DNA from: Misgurnus anguillicaudatus
Taxonomy: Eukaryota; Chordata; Actinopteri; Cypriniformes; Cobitidae
Direction: 5' to 3'
DNA length: 64,000 nucleotides
Assembly (NCBI RefSeq): GCF_027580225.2
Contig: NC_073346.2
Coordinates: 9,512,001 to 9,576,000, forward strand
The position numbers and the translations under genes were made by a program. Shown here one piece after another: positions 1 through 11,349 of the stretch; within the stretch, counting starts at the first letter, position 1; the number at the start of each line of letters is the position of its first letter. The notes under the pieces were generated by a model. The model did not search any database and was not told where the DNA came from. It worked only from the letters and a program-made list of their open reading frames with translations.

Positions 1-82
1 AAAAAACATTTGTTGAGTGCTGCGAGTCAACCTCCTCTAACTTAGCTAGCTACAGCCAGTTAATAGATAGCATGGCAGATGC

Positions 83-113
83 AACCCTAACCTAACCTAA
101 CCCAACCCTAACC
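83..113. repeat. Short telomere-like CCTAA/CCCTAA tract
   Basis: A run of about 30 bases made of imperfect CCTAA and CCCTAA units, resembling the C-rich strand of vertebrate telomeric repeat. It is too short and degenerate to be a chromosome end and is best read as an interstitial telomere-like microsatellite. The next ~100 bases are rich in ATCGA words like those near the right end of the hAT element at 45694-46179, so it may sit beside an old transposon remnant. Confidence 0.6.
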
Positions 114-426
114 TTTTTAAAAAAAAGTAAAAATCGAGAATTGAATCGAATCTCGACTTTAGAATTGAAAATGTAATCAAATCGAGGATTTGAAGAATCG
201 TGACACCCCTAAACCCAAACCCAAACTCCTTTTTTTTCTAAAAAATTTGAAAACAATACATAAAATGACACAAAAAGGAAAGTTGTGCCACGGCCATTAA
301 AAAAATATTTTATCAATTTGTGCTAAAATGACATGAAATAGACATTCGAGCTAAAGGCATGAAAAATAGCTGAATTATGTGCCATGAACACGAATAAACA
401 CAAATTTCCGTGAGATCATGTTGGAC

Positions 427-1440
427 GTTGGGGTTAAGGGTGGGATTTTGTAATTGTTTTTTTATGATAATTAAATGTTTTTGAACATTTCACTTTTTAC
501 GAAATCATACAAATTAGCCAACTCGTAAAATACATACGAACCTTCATGAGAAGTCCTGTTTGTAAAACAAAAGTTTCGAAAGATAGTCATGTTTTAAATT
601 CTGAACCTTATCATTGACATCTTAATTGATACAAGACAAAAACAAAGTAGACTTTAAACAAACCGTTTGAATAAACAATTCTTACATCAAGACGCAACAA
701 ACAACAACTAAACGCCAAACGTCTTGATTTGCCTTTGCCCCTGTGACGTTGGGGTTAGTGGGGTTTCGTTTTTTTTTTATGATAATCGTATGATTTTGTA
801 CGATTTACTTTGACTGAATTAGCCAACTCGTAAAATACGGACAAATTCTCATGAGATCAGGCTGGTTAAGACTAAGGGCTGTTTGTTAAACAAAACTTTA
901 AAAAAGATAGTCATGTTTTAGATGCTGAAGCTTATCATCGACATTTTAATCCATTCAAGACAAAAACAAAGTAGACTTTGAACAAACCATTTGAATAAAC
1001 AAGACGCAACAAACAACAACTAAATAGCAAACTGTGGACTTTTTTTCAACATCTTAAGCCAAATATCTTGACTTCCATCCCTTCATTTCCCTTGTATGAT
1101 TTGCCTTTGCCCCTGTGACATTGGGGTTAGGAGTGGGTTTTCGTTTTTGGAGTTTTTATGATAATCGTATGTTTTTGTACAATTTACTTTAAACGAATTA
1201 GCTAACTCGGATGAATTCTCATGAGATCTGTCAGGTTTAGACTAAGGGCTGTTTGTAAAACAAAAATTTCAAAAGATAGTCATGTTGAACCTTATCGTTG
1301 ACAATTTAATCGATACAAGACAAAAACAAAGTAGATTTTGAATAAACAATTTGAATAAACAATTTGAACATCAAGACGCAACGAACAACAACTAAATCGC
1401 AAACTTAAGCCAAACATCTTGACTTCCATCCCTGCATTTT
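427..1440. repeat. Tandem repeat, three ~320-370 bp units
   Basis: Three head-to-tail units begin at 427, 748 and 1120, each opening with a 'ttggggtta' word. Each continues through a TATGATAAT motif, 'gccaactcg', 'gatagtcatg', 'caagacaaaaacaaagtag' and 'caacaaacaacaacta'. Spacing is 321 and 372 bp; the middle unit carries extra bases near its end and unit 3 ends near 1440. The flank at 300-424 looks like dispersed repeat. This is a minisatellite-scale local duplication, with no coding potential apparent. Confidence 0.85.
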
Positions 1441-2705
1441 GCTTGCTCTCTGCACACGCTGAGAAATCGCCTCAGACCATGTTCAACATCAAAAACAACA
1501 GCAGAGATAGAGCGATTCACCTGCTCCCCTCTCTGCACGTCTTGATTCAGAGCGGATCGCTGAGCCACAATAGGGATCAAAGATCACCTTTGAAAATAAG
1601 GCCAGGGGTCGGAGTTCGCCATGGCTCAACGCCCTGTGGCAACTGGAATGATAATAGAGTTGCTTGGATTCGGCCCTGGCTGGTGCGAAGACTTCCTGTG
1701 TGGAGAGGCCTATTGTTTATGAGCCTCGAGGGTTGGACAGGAGCAGAGAGGAGATGAGACTCCTTCGGCTCCTCTTTGCTGATGCTGGGTTTCTTTGGCT
1801 TCTCTCGAGGAGTTCAGCATTCCTTTTGCCGTGAACTTTGGCCGTTTACTGTGTCTCGCTGTGTCCTGCCCACCAGTGATGAATGTTCTTACTGAGCCAG
1901 GCGCCAAAAAGCAGTTTCTGAGGGAAGAAAACAAAGCAGATGATTGGTTGAATTCTGCAGCGATTGCAGTATATCTTACAGAAAACCCTGTGGAAACTAA
2001 ACAACTGGGAGTAGAAACAAATATGGACTGTACACACTGAAAACTAAATCACAACCATAAACCAAATAAATGACATCTGAACAAAAGTATTCAAAATGGC
2101 ATACTACCATACTATTCCTAATATTTATGTAGTATGGAGTATGTACACTACGCTTAGCATCTATGCTCACTATTTGACCTTCCAAATCCAGTGTGATAAA
2201 TGAACAAATACAGTTGCAAGTTTTACCTCTAAATGGGTGTTTACATAACAACATTTCCAACTGATAATTTAAAACGTGTTTTAAACAGCATTGTGGGGGC
2301 CCATAAATGCAAACTTTTGACAACTAGTTTCAAAGTCTACGTTTTTTCTAAACAATACTATTATTGTTTTACATCTCTGTGTAAAAATAAAAAAATACTT
2401 TAGTGAAAATGATGATGTCATGCGCATGCATATTACTGTATGTTCAGTCTATGGGCATGCTCGAGTACTTGATAACCATAACAACAATGGAAGACTACTG
2501 GACTATGTTTATGCTACTCAAGAGGTTTATTAACGCTTGTTGAGTGACAGGTAGATTTACTGCACCAGTACACCAACAAGCAGAGAAGCAATATTTACGT
2601 ACAGTAAAAATTTTATAGCTAAATTTAAGCAGAGACAGTGAGTGTTGTTTATGAAGGTGATGACAGGGCCCCCTCACAAAGTTGCTTAGGGCCCCCAGAA
2701 GGCCA
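1441..2705. other. No gene recognised; apparently single-copy DNA
   Basis: No coding exon, RNA gene or clear transposon end is recognised. Short open frames occur on both strands between 1419 and 2323 but overlap one another and show no known domain. A 'gggccccc' rich stretch near 2665-2700 resembles the edge of a dispersed repeat. Confidence 0.5.
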
Positions 2706-2710
2706 GGATC

Positions 2711-2873
2711 GGCTCTGGATGCGACTTATTCTTCGGAGCAACTTATAGTCCAAAAAATATGGTACTAATGTTTAAAACATTTACTTTAAGCATATTGTTT
2801 TACATGCTACTTAAAAAAGTAAGCTTTATATTCGGCATAGTATTTATTAAATTACTATTCCAATCTGAACATA
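2711..2873. repeat. Upstream copy of duplicated MITE end plus flank
   Basis: This stretch holds a transposon end ('gcgacttattc...tatagtcc...aaaatatggta', 2711-2764) followed by ~110 bases of flank. Both the end and the flank recur at 3600-3746 with only scattered substitutions. Because non-transposon flank is shared, the pair is a local direct duplication about 870 bp apart rather than two independent insertions. Confidence 0.8.
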
Positions 2874-3123
2874 CCTACGTAAATTCATAATATAGCATTT
2901 TTGGTAATTTCTGTGTGAATCGTGGATGTTTTTCCAAAACATTATACTTTTTAGTACATCTTTGATGTGTAAACATACCGATAATTTAATTATTTAATTT
3001 GACTGCCAATGATAAGTTTTAATCTTGTAAAATTTGATTACTGGATACCACTTAATAATAAACATTCAACATCATAATAATATGTGACAAACTTACTACG
3101 GTCATATGATAACTGGTATAATA

Positions 3124-3634
3124 CCGTATTTTCTGGACTATAAGTCACACTTTTTCCATAGTTTGGCTGGTCCTCCGGCTTCTAGTCAGGCACGACTTGT
3201 AAGTCAGTATGAATTAATATATGAACCGAGAGACAACATTACCGTCTACAGACGGGAGAGTCCGCTTTATGCTGCTTTATGCTGAATTCAATGAATTCAG
3301 TGATGTGGAATGACGAGCCTGCGAACTTGATGCGCGCTTGTTCTGTTCATTTCGCCTATTCAACCTATCAGGTATGTTCAGCATGCTATTGTGTATCGTG
3401 TAAATAACTGATAATGTTACGTTAACGTACGGACATCTATTCAGCCTGCTGTTCTGTGTGCTATTGTTCAGTTGAATAACTTGCCTTTCCAGATGAAATG
3501 TTTGTTCTTCAGCTTGGATTTTGTGAAATAATTTTCTAAATAAATGCGATGTGTAGTTCATTGCGACTTATATGTTATTTCAGCTTTATGATGCATTTTT
3601 GATTGATGCGACTCATATAGTCTGGAAAATATGG
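3124..3634 (-). mobile_element. MITE, 'ccgtattttctggactata' family, copy 1
   Basis: TIRs are 'ccgtattttctggactat' at the left and the complement of 'atagtctggaaaatatgg' at the right. The interior is related, in opposite orientation, to 18652-19202 and shares 'ttattcaactgaacaatag'-like and 'gcaggctgaatagatgt' words. A 3-bp TA-rich target duplication is only partly visible here, whereas the other copy has a clean TAA. The minus-strand open frame at 3277-3561 lies inside the MITE and is considered non-functional. Confidence 0.8.
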
Positions 3635-3746
3635 TACTACTGTTTAAAACATTTACTTTGAGCATATGGTTTTACATGCTACTTAAAAAAGTAAGCTTTA
3701 TATTCGGCATAGTATTTAGTAAATTACTATTCCAATCTGAACATAA
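3600..3746. repeat. Downstream copy of duplicated MITE end plus flank
   Basis: Repeats the right MITE end and ~110 bases of flank found at 2711-2873. Shared words include 'gctacttaaaaaagtaagc', 'ttcggcatagtatt' and 'ccaatctgaacata'. The flank diverges abruptly after the last word. Confidence 0.8.
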
Positions 3747-5090
3747 CTCACTCAAATTGTCTTGAACTCCTTAAGCATAAACAACAACGGATTGGAGTTA
3801 TGCAAATTATGGTGTCATTACTTTGTGGTCCAGCAAACCTTGGTAAGATTGACACATGTATAAGCTCGGAAAACCGACGGTTACATCATCGCAATTATCT
3901 GTAGGCAACACGGGGGCACATTGAGTTTGTGTTCCATACAGTCACCATGTTCTCAGAGAAATCTGTGCCAAAATTAAATCGAAACCATTTTGTTGGGGAG
4001 CCACATATGTACACATTAAATTACAGCGTGCTGTAGTAATTGGCTGGGTCGGCATGAGCAAAGGTGGATATATTGGCTCTCTCAGCGTGGGTGCACCAAG
4101 CAGAGACAGTCCAGATGACTCAGTAGGTAGTGCAGAGGGTCTCCGGCTGTGTATAGACTGAGAGGAGTCTGTGGTTCAACCACTGGGGGGGTGTTTGTGG
4201 CCCTCCATGGGATTTGGCAGGGCTGGACCATTAGATCTTATCATCAATCAGACCTCCGGTGTTCTCGGCACAGACTATAGGGGAGAATCATCACGCATGC
4301 ATAAATTGTCACTTTCCTGACAGGTGCGGAGCACTGAACACGGATATCGGAGGCATGTTTGCTAGTCAGTGATATCTTTCATGTTAACAAGGGAAGACTG
4401 CTGATCTGACTTTAAGCTGGAGACCCGAATACAGGAGGGAATCAATCACACTGGGACAACTATTGTATGGTGAGGTCTCAAATGTGGTATTTTATAAATA
4501 TCCTTGAAGCTTTCGGTTTTTATGAAGATCATATTGAAGTAATTCTGTGAAAGAGCAAACGATTGCCATTTGTGACTTCAATTGTAAAATTATCTATAAA
4601 TAAAAGATTCAATCCAAAATGTAGCCTTTATCAAATTCAAAAGTCCTCATTAAGCATTCAAGCCAAGTCTCATTTCATTTCCAAATGCAATTAAGGGTGA
4701 GCCTTTAAGGATAAAGTAAGCTTGTTAATAAGTTCACGGAGTAATGAAAAACAGCCTTGTCTTCATTGGCGAAGTGAGACTACTGAATCTAATAACAGGC
4801 CTGTGACACACCAGCGGCTCTGAGATCTGCACCTGCCAACTTCCTGGGGTTAAAAATGGAGCTGTGTGTTTTTCTCATTACCAATGCAAACTTCAACTCT
4901 GACATCTGGGGTCTCAACGTCAAATAAACAGATGTGATTAAACATCATATAACGGCGTCATTGACTCATTATGGCAAGGTTTATGTGCTGGTGGAATAAC
5001 GAAAGTTATTTAGGGAATTTGGTGTATATGTGTGTACAGGTACAGTAGTTGCAAACAAATCAACATATTGGTATATATATATATCAGTGT
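3747..5090. other. Apparently single-copy noncoding DNA with an octamer
   Basis: No coding exon or repeat is recognised. A perfect POU octamer ATGCAAAT is at 3800-3807, in 'ggagttatgcaaattatgg'. The part from about 4680 to 4990 is of mixed composition and has neither repeats nor long frames, the profile expected of conserved noncoding sequence. Conservation cannot be judged from one genome. Confidence 0.35.
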
Positions 5091-5091
5091 A

Positions 5092-5597
5092 TTAACTCAT
5101 TCCCTGCCAGCCTTTTTTTTTTGAAAAGTTGCCCGCCAGCATTTTTTTGTGATTTTAACAAAAGTTTCACAAAATGCCCTCCAGGAAAATTTTCTTCTAA
5201 AAATATATAAACATACAAATATATCAAATGAAAGAACAGACCCTTTGCTTTCAAACAAACAAAACGTGAAAAAACGTATTTCTATATTTTTTCTCTGCTT
5301 ATAAACTCTTAAATATGTTTTTTTTTTTATCAAAAAGCTGAAATAATTGCATTTTTGTGAAGGAATTTTGTTAGAGATCAGATTCAGAACGATTATCAAA
5401 ACATACACAAAGTGTAAAATGACTAAATATTTTTTCCTTCAGTTTTTTTATAAATTGGGTATGTGTAATCTAGTGGATGATCGCGGTATTACAGATTACC
5501 ATAAAAACTCATCAGGAACACGTCTTTTTATTCAAATGTTTTCTCAGAATTGACGAGATAACTCGAGATAACTCGTCAATGGTGGGGAAATAGTTAA
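5092..5597 (-). mobile_element. TTAA-flanked MITE family I, copy A
   Basis: Both ends carry TTAA (5092-5095, 5594-5597), the target duplication of piggyBac and Kolobok elements. The left end reads 'ttaactcattccctgcc', the right end 'ggtggggaaatagttaa'. A subterminal palindrome around 'gacgagataactcgag' precedes the right end. Five other copies occur at 10345, 19207, 29853, 44850 and 45213. No transposase is encoded. Confidence 0.88.
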
Positions 5598-5876
5598 CAA
5601 AACATGTTGCACACAGACAATCCAATAATTTCATAAACTTACGCCAAATATTTCAACATTTTCCTAAAATCTGTATGTATAAGTGAGCTTGTTTAGCAAT
5701 CGCATGTTGCTTCCACACTAGCTGCGTTTCCATTCAAGATTTGCGCAAAAACTTTATTTTCTAAATGTCAACAATAAACTATTGCAAAAGGATGACGTTT
5801 TTATTATTGGATTTTATGCGACTAAAATATAATTTTGTTATCTTGCGATAAGTAATTCCATAAACCTTGGCGACGG

Positions 5877-6041
5877 GTGTGTTCGACTTCATATGGCACT
5901 GCGGAGACCGACAAGTATATGACATCAAATACAGCGAGAGTGATTCAATAGCATACAGAGCAGTCGACTCCCGAATCGCTCTTGCTGTATTTCTGTCATG
6001 TACTTGATGGTTCCTGTGACGCCACATGAAGTCAAACACAC
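5877..6041. repeat. Fold-back hairpin core of a palindromic MITE
   Basis: A ~70-base left arm (5877-5946) is imperfectly complementary to a right arm (5973-6041) around a 26-base loop. Paired words include 'gacttcatatggc' with 'gccacatgaagtc' and 'caaatacagcgagagtgattc'-like with 'gaatcgctcttgctgtatttc'-like. Weaker symmetry may extend over about 5715-6340, where each side has a 'tttccatt' word near 'gcgcaaaa' or 'gcgcattttc'. It is read as a nonautonomous fold-back transposon. Confidence 0.75.
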
Positions 6042-6072
6042 TCCAATTAAACATACCGCACCATATTTATAA

Positions 6073-6075
<3 letters not shown>

Positions 6076-6128
<53 letters not shown>
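6076..6128. repeat. (TA)n microsatellite
   Basis: About 26 uninterrupted TA units lie in the right half of the palindromic element. Length is expected to be polymorphic. Confidence 0.95.
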
Positions 6129-6131
<3 letters not shown>

Positions 6132-6353
6132 CATGTGACTTTTAGTCATTTAAGTCAGTTGACTTGTAAATGCATTTTCCATTGCAGTTTCGTGATATAT
6201 TTATTTTTCGAATTGCCTGTAAAACCATCTCACCCGAGCATAAAAACTTTTTTGCAATATACAGTATGAGAGTTTATGCAAAACTGCTATGCTTCCATTG
6301 GGCGCATTTTCAATTTGTTATTTTAATTTGTGTAATTTAAAGGGAAAACCAGC

Positions 6354-6555
6354 TATTGTCAGAAAAAATTGTCAAAATGGTCTGTCACTAGGGTGGTACC
6401 CTTTCAAGAAGTAAACGTGTGCAAAGAGTTCATATTAGTACCTCAAAGGTACATATTAGGAACCAAATGTACCTATATGCTTATGCTACATATTAGGACC
6501 TTTGTGAAGGGCACTGCTTCAGTGACAGCTAGGGAAGCGAGTTTTTCTGACAGTG
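6354..6555. mobile_element. Small TIR MITE, 'ggtggtaccctttcaa' family, copy 1
   Basis: The termini are inverted: 'tattgtcagaaaaa' at the left and 'tttttctgacagtg' at the right, with 'gtcactagggtgg' and 'gtgacagctaggg' just inside. The interior has several 'acatattag' and 'ggtac' words. A related copy is at 51724-51934. No target duplication is clear. Confidence 0.75.
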
Positions 6556-8836
6556 CACCAAATATTTCAAACACAAAATTTGTATGTGATTTACTTTTTC
6601 CTGAAAAGTAACATAACATGTTAACCTATTAATTAAATTTTTTGAAAGCTCTGATATTATAAAAACCAAATCTTTCCACATCCCCCTGGAAACGTTTTAA
6701 TGTAAGTACACCCGTGAAGTACTGTACACGTTTCCCTGGTTGGAAATTACTGATCTCATCTGTTTGGCCAAATTTGGCAATTTTCTCTCATTTTCCAATC
6801 TGATAAAAACCACAATGATTATCGCTTGTAGCTATTATGATGAGAATCGGCACGTTTTCATTTCGTAAGTACTTGAATGGTATGTGTGCAAAACTGCTAT
6901 TAACTCAAACGAATACGTTAACTCAAAACATTATATGCAGGTGACGTGTCAAACACAACATTAATAAAGAATTACACTTGCGGTAGTTAGGGAGGACTCT
7001 GAACGCAACATAAAAATGTCTCTGGAAACAATTTTCCCAGCCATGCCTCGGGCCAGAGATGAAAAAGTGTCAATTATAAATGATGTCAGTCTCAGTTACC
7101 GTGAGTAGGGTTTATGCATGAGGCTTTTAGGGAGATGGACAGCATTGGTTGATTTGAACAATGCCAGCAGCCGTCGCTTTGTGCCACTGTCCACCACTGG
7201 ACGTGACCAGATGTGACAGACTACACACAATGAATCACATTTGCCAACAACAACAACAGCTATATGCACCGGCCTTATTTATTTACACACAAGCCCCATG
7301 CCAACCACCCTTTGGCAAAACCGTTGGAAATGTGTGTCTCTACAAGCTGACATTTCCAAATGTTTGAAGCTTTTGGAAATGGGACAAGTTGTTGATCTTC
7401 TTTGCGTTAAAACTTTGCGTTCAACTTTGACTTCAAGGACATTCGCTCAGCCCTGGACGGGAGCCATTTCATCAAATCCGTATGCATAAGTGGGCTTATT
7501 TAGCAACCGACGTGTTGCTTTGAATATCTGGCCCCCCTTGAATCCAGATGTCAGAAGAAAAGAATGCCTGCACCCTGCGAAGGTCTTCTTTCTCTGTCCC
7601 ACAAAACCTGAGAGGGAAGTGAGTCCCCGCTGAGCAGGAGCATGGATCATGGTAATTGCCAGCGGTACCTTGGGGCCAGAGCGATGAGCTCATTATTTTT
7701 CCCAAAACCCTCAAGTCTCGCAAAACAACAGCCGGCCGACTGCGGCTCTCGCTGGTGAGGTGGGAGCAGTGGGCGTGTGTTTGTTTGTGCATCTGTGTTG
7801 TCTTACAGTCATCCACTCTTCTAAAGTGTTTGTGAGTTCTTATTGTTTTCATGATAACAAGTAAGTCAAATATAGCTTGCTACAAAATAAAAACCATTTC
7901 TCACAAAGCCTCGCTTCTCCGACTTGAAAAGCAATGAATTCTCTTTGAAAATCATGCTTTGTTTCAGATGCGCGACTCTGAGGAAGACAGATTTCCCCCT
8001 ATCTATCTGTCTATCTAGCTACAGTATGTGACCCAGTCTGTAAAAACCCAGCTGTAGTCATTTTTTATGATTTACTATTTTATACATAAAATCATCCTAC
8101 ATAATACATTGTGTGAATATCTTTAATATTGATTAAGAGCAAGTCAGAGATTGAATTCAATGCTTATTAAGCAAAGGCATTGACTACTTTGATGCTCCTA
8201 ATCACATTACTATTATTGTAGATTATGAGACTTCTGAGTATGAGACTCAAAAATGTATTCATTTACATACAAGGGGAGCTTCAGAAAGTATAAAAACAAA
8301 ATCTTGACACATTGAGATTAAATCTAACAGTTAATGGTTAATTAATTGAACATCAGGTCTTTAGTCAAAGTAAGGTTTGTAAACTGCATGTCTAGAGAGG
8401 TGTGTGACAGTCAGTCTGTGCTAGAGTAATGATATCGGTTGACAGCATGTCAGAGATGCCCCAAAGGTCTCTGTCCAGTACTGAGCGCTCCGATGGGATC
8501 AAGAGTGGGAGCTGGCATTGGTCACTTCTTCCAGATACTCACCTGCAGCACAGAATTGATCTAACATCACTGTGACAAATGGAGCCGATGTAATTTTGGG
8601 GTATGTCCCACCTAATAACATGGGGCATGCAAGCCCCTTTCAAACTAATCCAAGAAGCCTCACTGGTAGGTCTTTTTGGAAAGAATACTTGACAAATAGA
8701 TACTGACTGTAGACACACCTCTTCTATCTTAAAAAAATAACTAACTCTCTTTTTCTATTAACAGGTTTTGTTTCGGAATTGTGATAACTTGTCACTTCTT
8801 ATATTATTGTCTCCCAATGATTGTTTTCTTATCTTT
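6556..8836. other. Apparently single-copy noncoding DNA
   Basis: No coding exon is recognised. A short imperfect CTAT/CTGT microsatellite is at about 7996-8020. A ~40-base stretch at 7476-7520 ('ataagtgggcttatttagc' and following) resembles 5668-5712 and, more weakly, 10925-10955, so it is a remnant of a dispersed repeat. Open frames at 7161-7852 overlap on both strands and have no recognised domain. Confidence 0.45.
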
Positions 8837-8840
8837 GTAA

Positions 8841-9603
8841 TGTTGCGTTTACACCAACTGTGTTTGAGACGTCAAAACCGCGCTTAGTTTGCAGCTTGAA
8901 CATTTTGAATGCATCCGCTCTAGACGCGCAGAAAAAGCAAGCATTTGAAGAGCGTCACAGGCAAAATCCGCTTCTTGTGGGAGGGGCAAGTGCTACGCGG
9001 TTGTCTGTTTGCAAGATTGCTGATGTTGATTGTGCATTCATCAAGAGAGTTGCCAGTTTGTATTTGGTCACCTTACTATAGGGGGAAAAAAACGGCACGG
9101 GTCGAAAAACATCACGTGACTTAAAAGTGAAATGTGTATTACAACTTACCAGGTTGCCCAATGACCTCACTGACACTCTTCCAAGCGAGGTCCTTTTTAT
9201 TCCTGTCTCTATAGAAATAAAAACTTGTGTCGTATAGGTCCGGGTGACTGCTCACGGACAATATCATGCGTTCCTTAATATTGAATAAGTGACTCCGCCA
9301 CAGCAGCAAGCAGGCTCCTGATTGGTTAACGCGGCACGAAAATCCGCCAAAGTTTACAATATTGAACTCGGGGGTCAGCCGGCAATTCACGTCAAACGCA
9401 AAATGCACAAAAAGCACCATTTGCGCGTCACGCTCAATTCGCGCCATTTGCGCGAACGAGGCAGAATTGCGCCTACCACGCCATGCCAAACGCCTCGTCT
9501 GCGCCGAGAGACCTCCAGACGCGCGTCAACGCATCTTCACATTGACTTAACATTGAAATTACTTGCGCTAGACGCCTCTACCGCAGTTGGTGTAAATGCA
9601 GCA
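8841..9603. mobile_element. PIF/Harbinger-like MITE with TAA duplication
   Basis: TIRs 'tgttgcgtttacaccaactg' and 'cagttggtgtaaatgcagca' are flanked on both sides by TAA (8838-8840, 9604-9606), the 3-bp TWA duplication usual for PIF/Harbinger. The 763-bp interior is rich in GCGC/GACGC words and has only short frames. The right flank continues as a SINE 3' tail, so the element probably inserted into a SINE. Confidence 0.82.
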
Positions 9604-9650
9604 TAAGTTGCTTTGGATAAATGCATTTGCTAAATGTAAAATGTAAATTT
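9604..9650 (+). repeat. SINE 3' tail fragment
   Basis: The sequence 'gttgctttggataaatgc' followed by 'atttgctaaatgtaaaatg' matches the 3' tail shared by several fish tRNA-derived SINEs. The head is not recognisable upstream of the inserted element at 8841-9603. Confidence 0.6.
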
Positions 9651-9676
9651 AAATATAGAATACACCAAAAAAAAAT

Positions 9677-10172
9677 TTAAAGGGCACATATTATGTCTAT
9701 TTTTTAATGCAAGTTTCAGGTGTGCCTCGAATGTGTCTGTGAAGTTTTAGCTCAAAATACCCAACAGATCATTTGTTATAGTATGCCCAAAATGCCCCTA
9801 TTTGGGTGTGATAAATAAAGCTATTTTTTCATCGCCTGTACCTTTAAATGCAAATTACTCCCTTACCAACAGACAGTGACCACTTCTGGTTAAAATTAAT
9901 CTAAATCCTCTGAATACAGTCTAAGACAATAGTATCTTTAGCCGCATTGGCAATACAGCGTGCTAACAAACTTTTGAATAAAATTGGGCGGGGCTTTATC
10001 GGGGTGACATCACATTAACAAGAGAATCTAAACCGCATGTCTAATGAGATTTCTTTGGTTTAATAGGGATTAAAAAAGAAGAGGGTGGATTATTATTTAT
10101 CGTAGGGTTGTTGTGTTCACACTATGCAAACACAAATTTATGTACATATATCTTGTAAAAGTGCAGTTAGCA
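9677..10172 (+). mobile_element. Truncated TTAA-type element ('ttaaagggcacatattatg')
   Basis: Begins with TTAA then 'agggcacatattatg', a left end I recall from a common cyprinid element. Near the right side it has the family-like 'cttgtaaaagtgcag' in inverted orientation. The matching TTAA-proximal right terminus is missing, so the copy is truncated or its end is overwritten by the next repeat. Confidence 0.55.
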
Positions 10173-10960
10173 GTATTAGTTCACCGAAACCCCCAAATTT
10201 ACTCACCCTCATGCCATCCCAGATGTATTGGACAATGTTTCTTCAGTTGACCACAAATGGAAAATTTAACTTAAAATCCTGTCATGTTGTCTTCTTGTAT
10301 GTGGGTCAACATGGTAAAGCTCCATAAAGCACATACATACATCATTAACTCTTTCCCTGCCATTGACAAGTTAACTCATCAATTAAGACAAAACGCTTCC
10401 CTGCCAATGACGAGTTTTTCCACCAATTCGTATTTCCGCTATTATCCACTAGGTGGTGTTCTTACACAACTTATAAAACCCGGAATTATTCCCTTAGGGC
10501 AAACAGTTCAAACTTTGTGTATGTTTTGATCATCGCTCTGCATCTGATCTCTATCAAAAGTTCCTCACAAAAATGCAATTATCTCAGCTTTTTGTTTAAA
10601 GTTTGGTATTTTTAAAGAAACCTACCCATATTTGAGAGGTAAAAAAAGAGAACAAATATAGAATGAAAAGTTTTTTTTTTTTTTGAAAGCAGAGGCTCTG
10701 TTCTTACATTTAATATATAGTATGTTTTAGAGAAGTTAAAGAAGAACATTTTCTGGAAAGCATTAAACTTTTGTGAAAATCATAAAAAAATGCTGACACT
10801 GGCTGGCAACATGTTTTAAAAATGCTGGCGGGGAAAGAGTTAAAGGAATCCAAATGATTCCAATAAGTTTATATATGAACTCTAAAGCATAATGATACAT
10901 TTTTAAGAGAAGATAATCCATATTTCAAGCGTATTTAGCAATCAACATGTTGCCTATTAA
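10173..10960 (+). mobile_element. Older 'gttcacc' MITE, split by copy B
   Basis: The left part (10173-10344) contains 'gttcaccgaaacccccaaa' and 'ctcaccctcatgccatccc', degenerate forms of the widespread 'gttcacccaaaaatgaaa' MITE. The right part resumes after 10843 with 'ggaatccaaatgattcca' and 'gataatccatatttcaagc'. The family I MITE at 10345-10843 lies between the two halves, so this element is the older host. Confidence 0.6.
10345..10843 (+). mobile_element. TTAA-flanked MITE family I, copy B
   Basis: TTAA flanks are at 10345-10348 and 10840-10843. Ends read 'ttaactctttccctgcc' and 'ggcggggaaagagttaa'. It is opposite in orientation to copy A. It inserted into the older 'gttcacc' MITE. Confidence 0.9.
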
Positions 10961-11349
10961 TGTAAACATTCAACGTGTATAACATGTATTTTATTAAACA
11001 TTTAGTGCTTGTTTAAAATGTAATTCTTTTGCAAGCTGACACATGGCCCTGTTTAAAAACTCCCATCATTGCTCATCAGGCTTTAGTTTCCGGTCCAGAC
11101 TCTACAGGGATTTTTTGAGCCAGTCACTTAAGTTAAACAAAACGTGACTGATCACCTAACCCTAATCACTCTGGAGCTACAGGAAATGACATCATGACAA
11201 CACTGCTTGGCTGATGGCACCACATGAATGCACAAAGTCACTAAGCCTTCAGTAACAACAAGCAGAGTACATTTCAAACATCTACTTTACTTTTAATTTT
11301 TGTGTATTTGGTGCAATCCAATGTGTTCGCGTAGTTCATGGTTTAAAAG

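Noticed and set aside
83..113. Chromosome end
   Set aside because: Only ~30 degenerate bases of CCTAA units, far from a telomeric array.
1795..2040. 81-codon plus-strand frame in the first 2 kb
   Set aside because: No recognised domain, overlapped by a minus-strand frame of similar size, no splice or start context; treated as chance.
3277..3561. Minus-strand 94-codon frame
   Set aside because: Lies wholly in the MITE at 3124-3634. The related copy at 18652-19202 does not keep it as one frame.
5779..6054. Minus-strand 91-codon frame
   Set aside because: Runs through the palindromic MITE arms; its composition follows the inverted repeat.
9322..9606. GC-rich overlapping frames near the right end of the element at 8841-9603
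   Set aside because: They consist of the sub-terminal GCGC repeats of a nonautonomous element and end in its TIR.
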